From: JAIRLS01 sp031551455
GTDB taxonomy: Bacteria; Bacteroidota; Bacteroidia; Bacteroidales; UBA4181
Assembly (NCBI GenBank): GCA_031551455.1
Contig: JAVBNP010000098.1
Span: 1-15,571 of the forward strand
Direction: 5' to 3'
DNA length: 15,571 nucleotides
Shown here: positions 1-7,610 of the stretch, in pieces
How the letters are laid out: every line of letters begins with the position of its first letter
How positions within the stretch are numbered: the stretch's first letter is position 1
Position numbers and translations under genes: made by a program
The notes under the pieces: model-generated
What the model was told of the DNA's origin: nothing
Database searches by the model: none
What the model saw: the letters and a program-made list of their open reading frames with translations, nothing else

Positions 1-1422
1 TCCGCCCAAGCGGCAAAACGTTCGCTCGATTGTTTTCTCTATTACATGTTGGGCGAAACACTGCCCACGCAATCGCATTACGAAAATTTGCAAAAAGCTC
101 GTGAATGGGGCTTTAAAGTGCCGCCTTATGTTGCAATTTGCGACAACATGGCGCAAGTACATCAGTTTATCGTCAACCGGGCAAAAGAACGCGAGCAACT
201 GCCTTTCGACATCGACGGCATCGTGATCAAGGTCGACAGTTTAACGCAACAACGCCAATTGGGTATGCGCGCCAAAAGCCCGCGTTGGGCGGTGGCGTAT
301 AAATTTCCCGCCGAACGCGTCGAAACGCGCTTAAATTCGATTTCTTATCAAGTCGGACGCACGGGAGCGGTTACACCCGTTGCCAATCTCGAACCTGTTC
401 GTTTGGCGGGAACTACCGTAAAGCGGGCTTCGCTGCACAACGCCGATCAAATACGATTGCTTGACATCCGCGTAGGCGATACCGTGTATGTGGAAAAAGG
501 CGGCGAAATCATTCCCAAGGTGATCGGTGTCAACTTGGCCAAACGAACGCTTTTCTGTGTTTCCACGCAATTTATCGAACGTTGCCCCGAATGCAATACC
601 GAACTCAAACGCAACGAAGGCGAAACGGCTTGGTATTGCCCGAACGAAAATGGTTGTCCGCCTCAAATAAAAGGCCGAATCGAACATTTCATCAGTCGTA
701 AGGCGATGAATATCGACAGTCTTGGCGAAGGCAAAATTGAAATGCTATACGACAAAGGATTGTTGCACGATGTTGCCGATCTCTACCGACTCAAATACGA
801 TCGATTATTGGGATTGGAAAAAACAATTGTTGATGATGACGGCGGCTCAAAGAAAGTGAGTCTCAGAGAACGTTCGGTCGAAAAAATCCTGTCGGGTATC
901 GAAGCATCAAAACAAGTGCCTTTCGAGCGGACACTCTATGCCATCGGGATCCGTTATGTGGGTGAAACCATTGCCAAAAAGTTGGTGCGCAGTTTCAAAA
1001 ACATCGACGCGCTGTCGCAAGCCAAGTTCGAAGAATTGATTGCCGTGGACGAAATCGGTGACCGCATTGCCGCAAGCGTGGTCGACTTTTTTGGTCGTCC
1101 GGAAAATCAAGCAATCGTAGACCGGCTGAAACAAGCGGGATTGCAATTCACTGCCAATGAAAGCGCACATCAAGTAAAATCCGAAGCCTTGAAAGGTAAA
1201 AGCATTGTGGTAAGCGGCGTATTCACCATTCCGCGCGACGATGTCAAGAAAATGGTGGAAGAACACGGCGGTAAAAATTCGAGTTCTGTTTCATCCAAAA
1301 CCGATTTCGTGCTTGCCGGCGAAAAACCGGGCCCCGATAAAATTAAAAAAGCCGAAACACTTGGGGTAAAAATTATTTCGGAAGATGAGTTTTATCAACT
1401 GATCGACGAAAAGAGACCGTAA
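1..1422 (+). CDS. ligA: NAD+-dependent DNA ligase LigA, C-terminal part (5' truncated by window edge)
   Basis: LigA seals nicks in duplex DNA using NAD+ in replication and repair. The frame is open from base 1 and encodes 473 residues; the family is usually about 670, so roughly the first 195, including the adenylated lysine (KxDG), lie outside the window. Visible in order: the end of the adenylation domain with DIDGIVIKVD and SPRWAVAYKFPAER, the OB fold (YQVGRTGAVTPVANLEPV, KGGEIIPKV), a four-cysteine zinc finger spaced C-x2-C-x14-C-x5-C, helix-hairpin-helix repeats (GIRYVGETIA, VDEIGDRIA) and a C-terminal BRCT domain (GKSIVVSGVF to the end). The first HhH region carries an acidic/basic insertion of about a dozen residues (around VDDDGGSKKVS) compared with Proteobacterial LigA; I believe such insertions occur in Bacteroidales ligases, from memory. 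kdsA follows 92 nt downstream on the same strand with no clear promoter between, so the two may be cotranscribed. The reading frame is otherwise intact. Confidence 0.97.
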   Translation, partial: SAQAAKRSLDCFLYYMLGETLPTQSHYENLQKAREWGFKVPPYVAICDNMAQVHQFIVNRAKEREQLPFDIDGIVIKVDSLTQQRQLGMRAKSPRWAVAYKFPAERVETRLNSISYQVGRTGAVTPVANLEPVRLAGTTVKRASLHNADQIRLLDIRVGDTVYVEKGGEIIPKVIGVNLAKRTLFCVSTQFIERCPECNTELKRNEGETAWYCPNENGCPPQIKGRIEHFISRKAMNIDSLGEGKIEMLYDKGLLHDVADLYRLKYDRLLGLEKTIVDDDGGSKKVSLRERSVEKILSGIEASKQVPFERTLYAIGIRYVGETIAKKLVRSFKNIDALSQAKFEELIAVDEIGDRIAASVVDFFGRPENQAIVDRLKQAGLQFTANESAHQVKSEALKGKSIVVSGVFTIPRDDVKKMVEEHGGKNSSSVSSKTDFVLAGEKPGPDKIKKAETLGVKIISEDEFYQLIDEKRP

Positions 1423-1514
1423 GACATGTAAGATTTTAAGAAAAATAAAAAATCGCAAAAACCCGTTCCGGCTGTGTCATCCGCATTCCGGTCAAATTAA
1501 AAATCGAAAATAAA

Positions 1515-2333
1515 ATGATCCACACGCTTCCTCATATCAGTCACACCACGTGCAATAACTTTTTCCTTCTGGCGGGCCCCTGTATCGTTGAAGGCGAAGG
1601 AATATGTTTCGATATTGCACGTCATATCAAAGACATTACCGATCGGTTGCAAATACCGTTTGTGTTCAAAGGCTCATTTAAAAAAGCCAATCGTTCGCGA
1701 ATAGATTCCTTCACGGGAATCGGCGATCGTAAAGCGTTGCAAATTTTGGCCGACATTCGCGAAAATTTGCACGTTCCCGTGGTTACCGACATTCATACCG
1801 AAGCCGATGCCGCAATGGCTGCCGAGTATGCCGATATTCTGCAGATACCCGCATTCTTGTGTCGTCAAACCGACTTGCTGGCAGCGGCCGCAAAAACGGG
1901 CAAAATGATCAACATCAAGAAAGGGCAATTCGTGGCGCCCGAAGCCATGAAATTTGCCGCCGACAAAGTGCGTCAATCGGGCAACGATCTTGTGATGCTG
2001 ACCGATCGCGGAAGTATGTTCGGGTATTACGATTTGATTGTCGATTATCGCGGCATTAAACGAATGCAGGAAATCGGTTGTCCCGTAGTGTTGGACATTA
2101 CGCATTCGCTGCAACAACCCAACACCGTCGAAGGCGTTACGGGCGGACTTCCAGAAATGATCGAAACCATTGCACGTGCGGGAGTGGCCGTAGGCGTTGA
2201 CGGCATTTTTTTGGAAACGCATCCCGATCCCGCCAATGCCAAATCGGACGGAGCCAATATGTTACCGCTCGATCGATTGGAAAATTTGCTGCGCCGACTG
2301 GTAAAAATACGGCAGGCAATCACCGGGTTTTAA
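1515..2333 (+). CDS. kdsA: 3-deoxy-8-phosphooctulonate synthase (KDO8P synthase), metal-dependent type
   Basis: KdsA condenses phosphoenolpyruvate with arabinose 5-phosphate to give KDO 8-phosphate, the precursor of the inner-core sugar of lipopolysaccharide; it is cytosolic. The 272 residues form one DAHP/KDO8P synthase-type TIM barrel of normal length. Diagnostic segments are AGPCIVEGE (20-28), FKGSFKKANRS (51-61), LQIPAFLCRQTDLL, NIKKGQF, DITHSLQQPN and FLETHPDPANAKSDGAN. The four metal ligands of the Aquifex-type enzyme are present as Cys23, His197, Glu234 and Asp245, with the same spacing as Aquifex Cys11/His185/Glu222/Asp233. The metal-independent E. coli-type enzyme has Asn in place of the Cys. 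The ATG at 1515 lies in an A-rich leader and gives the normal N-terminus. The gene ends at a strong hairpin. Confidence 0.98.
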   Translation: MIHTLPHISHTTCNNFFLLAGPCIVEGEGICFDIARHIKDITDRLQIPFVFKGSFKKANRSRIDSFTGIGDRKALQILADIRENLHVPVVTDIHTEADAAMAAEYADILQIPAFLCRQTDLLAAAAKTGKMINIKKGQFVAPEAMKFAADKVRQSGNDLVMLTDRGSMFGYYDLIVDYRGIKRMQEIGCPVVLDITHSLQQPNTVEGVTGGLPEMIETIARAGVAVGVDGIFLETHPDPANAKSDGANMLPLDRLENLLRRLVKIRQAITGF

Positions 2334-2335
2334 CG

Positions 2336-2378
2336 ATACGAAAAGAGGGAAAGATTAAATCTTTCCCTCTTTTCGTAT
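2336..2378. terminator. Bidirectional hairpin between convergent kdsA and tricorn-like protease genes
   Basis: A 21-bp perfect inverted repeat (arms 2336-2356 and 2358-2378, tip ATTAAAT) starts 2 nt after the kdsA stop and ends 18 nt before the stop of the opposing gene. The arms contain GAAAAGAGGGAAAG and CTTTCCCTCTTTTC, so each strand has a run of T on the 3' side of its stem. Its place between two convergent genes and its symmetry fit a terminator serving both transcripts. Confidence 0.8.
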
Positions 2379-2396
2379 TATAAACACACAAACCGT

Positions 2397-5300
2397 TTAT
2401 TTGCTTTTATCCGGTGCGGCAGGAATCGGCGGAAATGGTTTGGAATTTTTAAGTTCATCCAGAATTACCTCTATTGCCTTGTTCAACTGTTCGTCGACAC
2501 CGGCATACTCCAAAGCGGGATCGTTTTCAACCACGATATCGGGATCGACGCCGTGTCCTTCAATAATCCATTGCCCGGTTTCCGAAGAATAAGAAGCGTA
2601 TTCCGGCTTACGCAAATCCGTTCCGTCCACAAAAGGCAAGGTTCCGCGTATTCCCACAACGCCGCCCCAACTGCGCGTTCCGATCACTTTGCCCAGCTCA
2701 TGTTTTTTGAATCCGTACGGGAATAAATCACCGTCGGAAGCCGAATATTTATTGATTAACACCACTTTCGGTCCTTTCATCATTTGCGCCGGCGTCTGCG
2801 TCGGATCGACCGTATTACGCGCCATATTGGCACGGGTAATCTCGCGTGCCAAACGTTCGATAATCATCGGCGACACATTACCGCCGCCGTTACCGCGATC
2901 GTCAATGATCAACGCTTTTTTGTTGAGTTGCGGATAGAAATGTTTCACGAATTCGTTCAAGCCGTCGGAAGCCATATCGGGAATATGAATATAACCCACT
3001 TGGCCGCCGGTAGCTTCATTTACTTTTCGAATATTGTTTTGCACCCAATTGTAATAATACAAATCGGCTTCGTCGGCAATCGGCACCACAATTACTTTAC
3101 GACTTCCCGCAAGCGACGGTTTGTCATTCAATTGCAATTCCACTTGGCGATCGACCGTTCCCGTGAGGCATTGATATATGTCGGCAACTTTTTCGAGCGA
3201 TTGACCGTTAACGGCGGTAATATATTCTCCCGCTTTGGCATCGACGCCCGATTCCGTTAACGGCGAACGGAGCGACTTGTTCCAATTGGCGCCTTTCAGA
3301 ACGGAATCGATACGGAAAAATCCCGAAACGGCATCTTTGGTAATTTTCGCTCCCAACAAACCGGTCGGAATACGCGAAGCCCCGACGCCGCGATCGCCGC
3401 CGTTGATGTATGCGTGTCCCACACTCAACTCGGCAATCATTTCGCCGATCAAATAGTTCACGTCATCCTTGGTTTTGGCATAAGGCAGCAATACGGCGTA
3501 TTTGTCGTGCATGGTTTTCCAATCAACCCCATGCATGTTCGACACATAGAAGAAATCGCGCATCTGCCGCCAACATTCATCGTATATTTGCTTCCATTCG
3601 GCTTGTTTATCCACATAAACCTTTAATCCCGACAAATCCGTCTTGTTGTCTTCGAGATTGATTTTTGCCGTCGGCGTATCGATCACCCATAAATCGGTTC
3701 CTTTGCGAACAAGCATTTTGCTCCCGTCGGTCGAAATCGTATAATTCACTCCTTGTCCCAATTCGGTTTCCTTTTGCTTTTCGAGATCGTACATGTAAAG
3801 ATTCGAAGCACGCACATAGTACAATTTGTTGTTGTAATATTGCAGATTTTGATAATCATCGGCCGGTACGGGAAGACTAAAGATACGATCGGACAATCCC
3901 GTTGTATCGATTTTGGTGATTATTTCGTCCTTTTTGGTGTCGGATTCGGCTTTTTTCGATTTCTTATCTTCTTTTTTCGATTCTTCAACCTTTATTTTCA
4001 CTTCATCGTTTACCGGAACAAAGGGGCTCGGCGTATCGGCGGCCAAGGTTACGGCGTAGATGCGACTCATTTTTCGATAAGCAAAATTCCATTCAACTTG
4101 ACTGTAGATCGGATTAAAATCACGATCAGATACGAAAAACAAATATTTTCCGTCGCGACTGAATACGGGTAATCCCGAATCGTACCAAATATCGGTAACC
4201 GCTGTTTGGGTTTTATTAACGGTATTATGCAAAAAAATGCGTCCGAACCGATTTTCGATCGTTTCGGCATAAACAATCCAACGGCTATCGGGCGACCAAG
4301 CAAATTGCGTGTATTCCCAACGCGAGGATTGTGCTGCCAAAGTGACTTTTTTCGTGTCGACATCGACGTATTGCAAACGCATCTTCTTGTCGTTCCACAA
4401 CACTTTTTTGCTGTCGGGCGACCATTTAACATTGAATTTATAGGTATCGGCGCCGGTGGTCAATTGTATCGCTTCTTCGCTGCCATCCTGCTTTTGGATA
4501 TATACTTCGTATTCACCGCTTCGATCACTCAAATAAGCAACCCATTGTCCATCGGGTGACCACGTTGCGCCGCGATCGTTAGCACTCGAACTTTGCGTCA
4601 AATTACGGGTAACACCCGATTTTGCGGGAACGGTAAATACATCGCCGTGCGCACCGATAACCAATCGTTTGCCGTCGGGCGAAACATCAACCGACTGTAT
4701 TTCTTTAGACACATCTTTCGACACATTGCGTCCCGCAAAACCGTCATCCCGTATTTGTATCGCTATTTTCCGCGCATTGCGTGTTGCCGTGTCGAAATAA
4801 TAAATATCGCCGCCGTTCTCGTACACGATTCCTTTATCTCCCGCCGACGGAAATTTGATGTCGTATTCGGTATAATTTGTCACTTTGGACGTTTGTCGGG
4901 TTTTGGCATTGTATACAAACAGATTTGCCGTCCGATCGCGATCGGATACAAAAAAGATTTCGTCGCCGAACCACATCGGAAAAATATCCTGTGCGTCGTT
5001 GTTGGTGATGTTTTCGGTCTTTTGGGTTTGAAAATCGTAGATGCGTATATCGTCAGCCATGCCGCCTTTGTAATATTTCCATGTACGAAATTCGCGGAAC
5101 ACTTGATTGTACGCCAATTTATCGCCGGAAGCCGGATAGGAACACCACGATCCCGAAGGCAACGGCAACTCCACGGACATGCCCCCCGTTGCCGGAACGC
5201 TGAATAATTGTCCCACAAAGTCGTTAAAACTTTGCTTGCGCGAACGATAAATAATGTTTTTACCGTCGGGCGTCCAACACATCACAATATTGTTGGGTCC

Positions 5301-5648
5301 CATGCGATCGGATACATCATCGCGAGACAGCGTGGCCGTGTACGTCAAACGTTTCGGTTCACCACCTTGTGCGGGCATAACATATACTTCGGTATTTCCG
5401 TCGTAATTGGCCGTGAAAGCTATTTGATATCCGTCGGGCGAAAAATGCGAAAACATCTCATACCCGGGCGCATTGGTCAACTTACGGGCCTCTCCGCCCG
5501 CCAACCCGACCGTGTATAAATCGCCGGCATATGTAAACACCAATTGATTACCATGTACGGCAGGAAAACGCAGAAGGCGCGTATCTTGTTGTGCTTGAAC
5601 AACCTGCAATCCGATGCAGAAAGATGCTATAAGAAATATTTTTTTCAT
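2397..5648 (-). CDS. Secreted tricorn-type serine protease (S41 family, beta-propellers plus PDZ)
   Basis: Predicted exported peptidase of the tricorn family, which degrades peptides fed through beta-propellers into a C-terminal S41 core. The 1083 residues match tricorn length. Residues 1-20 are a signal peptide (MKKIFLIASFCIGLQVVQA), so this homologue probably acts in the periplasm or outside, unlike archaeal cytosolic tricorn. Residues about 25-540 are WD40/TolB-like blades with repeated SPDG/SPDS motifs (70-73, 323-326, 364-367, 410-413, 453-456). A highly charged Lys/Glu/Asp linker covers about 550-580. The helical C1 region leads to His745 (SVGHAYING), a PDZ domain lies about 760-855, GNGGGN is at 919-924, the probable nucleophile is Ser971 (YSASDGD) and the probable catalytic Glu is 1030 (IEGHGVDPD). 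These catalytic assignments follow tricorn by alignment from memory. The start is set by the signal peptide. It is divergent from the downstream hydrolase gene. Substrate unknown. Confidence 0.93.
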   Translation of the reverse strand: MKKIFLIASFCIGLQVVQAQQDTRLLRFPAVHGNQLVFTYAGDLYTVGLAGGEARKLTNAPGYEMFSHFSPDGYQIAFTANYDGNTEVYVMPAQGGEPKRLTYTATLSRDDVSDRMGPNNIVMCWTPDGKNIIYRSRKQSFNDFVGQLFSVPATGGMSVELPLPSGSWCSYPASGDKLAYNQVFREFRTWKYYKGGMADDIRIYDFQTQKTENITNNDAQDIFPMWFGDEIFFVSDRDRTANLFVYNAKTRQTSKVTNYTEYDIKFPSAGDKGIVYENGGDIYYFDTATRNARKIAIQIRDDGFAGRNVSKDVSKEIQSVDVSPDGKRLVIGAHGDVFTVPAKSGVTRNLTQSSSANDRGATWSPDGQWVAYLSDRSGEYEVYIQKQDGSEEAIQLTTGADTYKFNVKWSPDSKKVLWNDKKMRLQYVDVDTKKVTLAAQSSRWEYTQFAWSPDSRWIVYAETIENRFGRIFLHNTVNKTQTAVTDIWYDSGLPVFSRDGKYLFFVSDRDFNPIYSQVEWNFAYRKMSRIYAVTLAADTPSPFVPVNDEVKIKVEESKKEDKKSKKAESDTKKDEIITKIDTTGLSDRIFSLPVPADDYQNLQYYNNKLYYVRASNLYMYDLEKQKETELGQGVNYTISTDGSKMLVRKGTDLWVIDTPTAKINLEDNKTDLSGLKVYVDKQAEWKQIYDECWRQMRDFFYVSNMHGVDWKTMHDKYAVLLPYAKTKDDVNYLIGEMIAELSVGHAYINGGDRGVGASRIPTGLLGAKITKDAVSGFFRIDSVLKGANWNKSLRSPLTESGVDAKAGEYITAVNGQSLEKVADIYQCLTGTVDRQVELQLNDKPSLAGSRKVIVVPIADEADLYYYNWVQNNIRKVNEATGGQVGYIHIPDMASDGLNEFVKHFYPQLNKKALIIDDRGNGGGNVSPMIIERLAREITRANMARNTVDPTQTPAQMMKGPKVVLINKYSASDGDLFPYGFKKHELGKVIGTRSWGGVVGIRGTLPFVDGTDLRKPEYASYSSETGQWIIEGHGVDPDIVVENDPALEYAGVDEQLNKAIEVILDELKNSKPFPPIPAAPDKSK

Positions 5649-5668
5649 AGAATGAAGATATTATGCAG

Positions 5669-5676
5669 CAAACTTA
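5669..5676 (-). promoter_or_regulatory. Bacteroidetes -7 box for the tricorn-like protease gene
   Basis: On the minus strand this reads TAAGTTTG, a full match to the TAnnTTTG -7 consensus, 20 nt before the ATG. It implies a 5' leader of only about 15 nt. No good TTG -33 element is seen at the expected 19-21 nt distance (the closest is TTC), so this is a candidate only. Confidence 0.45.
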
Positions 5677-5770
5677 GCTAAAAAACGTAAATCCCGAACG
5701 CATTGCGAAAAGTCTTTTTAAATCGTTACATGCAAAATCGGAAATACACCGGTTCTCCCTCGAAATCGAC

Positions 5771-5778
5771 TATCTTTA
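5771..5778 (+). promoter_or_regulatory. Possible -7 box for the alpha/beta hydrolase gene
   Basis: TATCTTTA differs from TAnnTTTG only in the last base and lies 39 nt before the favoured ATG. No TTG -33 element is visible at the right distance, so confidence is low. The 169-bp divergent spacer must hold promoters for both flanking genes. Confidence 0.3.
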
Positions 5779-5817
5779 CATCGATATTTACCGTTTTAGG
5801 CCACTTGTTTTTTGAAA

Positions 5818-6834
5818 ATGAATGTTCGCTTTTCTCTTATCGCACTGATTTTACTTGTACTTCACGTATCCGTATTTTCCCGGTCCGTTTCGGATATCGA
5901 CGAATTGAAGGCAAAAGGATATACCGTACAAACGTTCGCTTTGAAACCCGATTTCGACGGTAATCCCACGGCCGTATTGATCGGCAAACAATGTCCGGAA
6001 ACTTCGCGAAAGGCGGTGCTGTATGTACACGGATACAACGATTATTTTTTTCAAGATCATTTGGCCGATTGGTACTTGTTGCAAGGGTACAATTTTTACG
6101 CGTTGGAACTGCGACGTTACGGTCGCGCACTCTCACCGGGACAAGTTCGATACGACCTTCGAAACGTAAGCGATTATTACGAGGAGTTGGACATGGCGGT
6201 AAATGTTATCCGCAATGAAGATCGAAATAATTTTTTGTTGCTCAACGGTCATTCCATGGGTGGGCTTGTCACTTCGTTATATGCTTCCGATCGCGCCGAA
6301 AACGGTATCATTGATGCGTTGCTTTTGAACAGTCCGTTCCTTGAGTTGAATGCCGGCGGAATGACACGCAACTTTGTCGCACCGATTTTTTCCGGGTTGG
6401 GCACCGTTTTTCCGAAAATGAAATTGCCTATTTCATCTTCTCCATACTACGGTGAGAGTCTCCATAAGGACTATCGGGGCGAATGGAATTACGATCTTTC
6501 CTTGAAATTATTGCGCAACAAAACCCGTGCGGGATGGCTCAGAGCAATCCGTAAAGCACATAAAAAGGTGCACAAAAGCCTTTCCGTTTCATGTCCCGTA
6601 TTGGTGTTGCGATCGGATAAAAGCGGAAGCGAAAAGACTTGGAATGAAGATATTCCGATAACCGACGTGGTGTTAAACGTGGAAGACATCGAAAAATTCG
6701 CATCCCGAATCGGCAAAAACGTCACCGTTATCATCATTCCGAAGGCCAAGCATGATGTAATTCTCTCCTTCCCCGAAGTACGCAAAGATGCTTTTGTTAG
6801 ATCGGAAGATTGGTTGAAACAATTTTCCGAATAA
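5818..6834 (+). CDS. Exported or membrane-anchored alpha/beta hydrolase (serine aminopeptidase/monoacylglycerol lipase-like)
   Basis: A 338-residue alpha/beta-hydrolase-fold enzyme of the Hydrolase_4/S33 type, probably an esterase or lipase; the substrate cannot be read from sequence. The ATG at 5818 is preferred to the TTG two codons upstream because it directly precedes a hydrophobic N-terminal segment (FSLIALILLVLHVSVFS). That segment is a signal peptide or membrane anchor, so the protein acts in the envelope. Visible features: an oxyanion-loop HG at about 71-72 (YVHGYND), the nucleophile elbow GHSMGG with Ser146, a likely catalytic Asp267 (LVLRSDKS) and His312 (KAKHDVI). The order Ser-Asp-His and the spacing are normal for the fold. 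It diverges from the tricorn-like protease gene, so the two could share a regulatory region. It ends 47 nt before a palindromic hairpin. Confidence 0.88.
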   Translation: MNVRFSLIALILLVLHVSVFSRSVSDIDELKAKGYTVQTFALKPDFDGNPTAVLIGKQCPETSRKAVLYVHGYNDYFFQDHLADWYLLQGYNFYALELRRYGRALSPGQVRYDLRNVSDYYEELDMAVNVIRNEDRNNFLLLNGHSMGGLVTSLYASDRAENGIIDALLLNSPFLELNAGGMTRNFVAPIFSGLGTVFPKMKLPISSSPYYGESLHKDYRGEWNYDLSLKLLRNKTRAGWLRAIRKAHKKVHKSLSVSCPVLVLRSDKSGSEKTWNEDIPITDVVLNVEDIEKFASRIGKNVTVIIIPKAKHDVILSFPEVRKDAFVRSEDWLKQFSE

Positions 6835-6881
6835 TACAAAAACGCCATCAAACATGTGTAGAATTTAATCATAAAAAGCAG

Positions 6882-6912
6882 AACCTAACAGGTTTTGAAA
6901 ACCTGTTAGGTT
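6882..6912. terminator. Near-perfect palindromic hairpin between convergent hydrolase and flavodoxin genes
   Basis: The arms AACCTAACAGGTTTT and AAAACCTGTTAGGTT flank a single central G, a 15-bp complementary palindrome with CAGG/CCTG in the middle of each arm. In practice the stem would be 11-12 bp with a short A/T-rich loop. It sits between two convergent genes, 47 nt after the hydrolase stop and about 160 nt beyond the flavodoxin stop, so it probably terminates transcription from both sides. It may also be a dispersed intergenic repeat. Confidence 0.65.
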
Positions 6913-7073
6913 TCCATCTTGATAGTAACTTAGTATAAAATCATTCTATTGAAAAAGCCGGTCGAGTCTGTCGGCACACTTCGGTATACCCCGCAAAAAA
7001 CGTCGACAAATCGGAAAAATTGTTATCATTAAAACCCGACCGGTTGAATTTTCACATTAACGAATCATTATAT

Positions 7074-7586
7074 TTATTTTTCGATCCCGAATTCCTTTTT
7101 CAATTGTTCTACCCAGTTTTTTATCCGCAAATCGGTTAATTTCGATTGATTTTCGATATCGATGGCCAATCCTTGCAACTTTCCGCCTTTCAAAGCAAGC
7201 GATTTGCCGAAAACATATCCTTCGGGAGAAGTTAAGCCGACCAATTCGGCGCCGCGATCCGCGAATGCATCCGCCAAAATGCCGATGCCGTCGACAAAAT
7301 TGTCGGAATATCTTTTTTGATCACCCAGTCCGAAAACGGCCACTTTCTTACCTTTTAGGTCAAGTTCCGCTATTTCGGGCAAAAGTTCGTCCCAATAAAC
7401 GGGTAACTCGCCGTCGAACCATGTGGAAGTGCCCGCGATCAAGTTATCGCAATTAAAAAAATCATCTTTCCATGCCTTTTCGATATCAACGATCGGGATA
7501 TTTGTACCGAACGCCTTTTGTATTTTCTTGGCAATCATATCCGTTTTAACGGTGGATGCACCGTAAAATAATGCCGTCCTTTTCAT
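7074..7586 (-). CDS. fldA: Flavodoxin, long-chain, with atypical phosphate loop
   Basis: Small FMN electron carrier that can replace ferredoxin. The 170 residues are the long-chain form. Seen: a parallel beta-alpha fold start (RTALFYGAS), the tryptophan-containing isoalloxazine loop TSTWFDGELP with Trp56, and the second aromatic loop FGLGDQKRY with Tyr93, followed by NFVDGIGILADAF. It then continues with SPEGYVFGKSLALKGGKLQGLAIDIENQ, the long-chain extension and last strand. The FMN-phosphate loop is GASTVKT (residues 9-15); the usual pattern is S/T-x-T-G-x-T, so the glycine is valine here. Flanking threonines and the aromatic stacking residues remain, so FMN binding is still expected. The gene begins 24 nt after the stop of the E1 gene on the same strand, suggesting cotranscription with 2-oxoacid dehydrogenase E1. 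Confidence 0.92.
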   Translation of the reverse strand: MKRTALFYGASTVKTDMIAKKIQKAFGTNIPIVDIEKAWKDDFFNCDNLIAGTSTWFDGELPVYWDELLPEIAELDLKGKKVAVFGLGDQKRYSDNFVDGIGILADAFADRGAELVGLTSPEGYVFGKSLALKGGKLQGLAIDIENQSKLTDLRIKNWVEQLKKEFGIEK

Positions 7587-7610
7587 GTTTGTTTTTGGTT
7601 TTTAATGGTG

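Noticed and set aside
1674..2222. Long minus-strand open frame (182 codons) inside kdsA
   Set aside because: It lies wholly antisense to a strongly supported kdsA, has no recognisable family and reflects the codon bias of the sense strand.
6957..7044. CCGGTCG/CGACCGG arms about 72 nt apart downstream of the flavodoxin gene as a structured RNA
   Set aside because: Only seven pairs over a long loop without further nested stems that I could support; probably chance.
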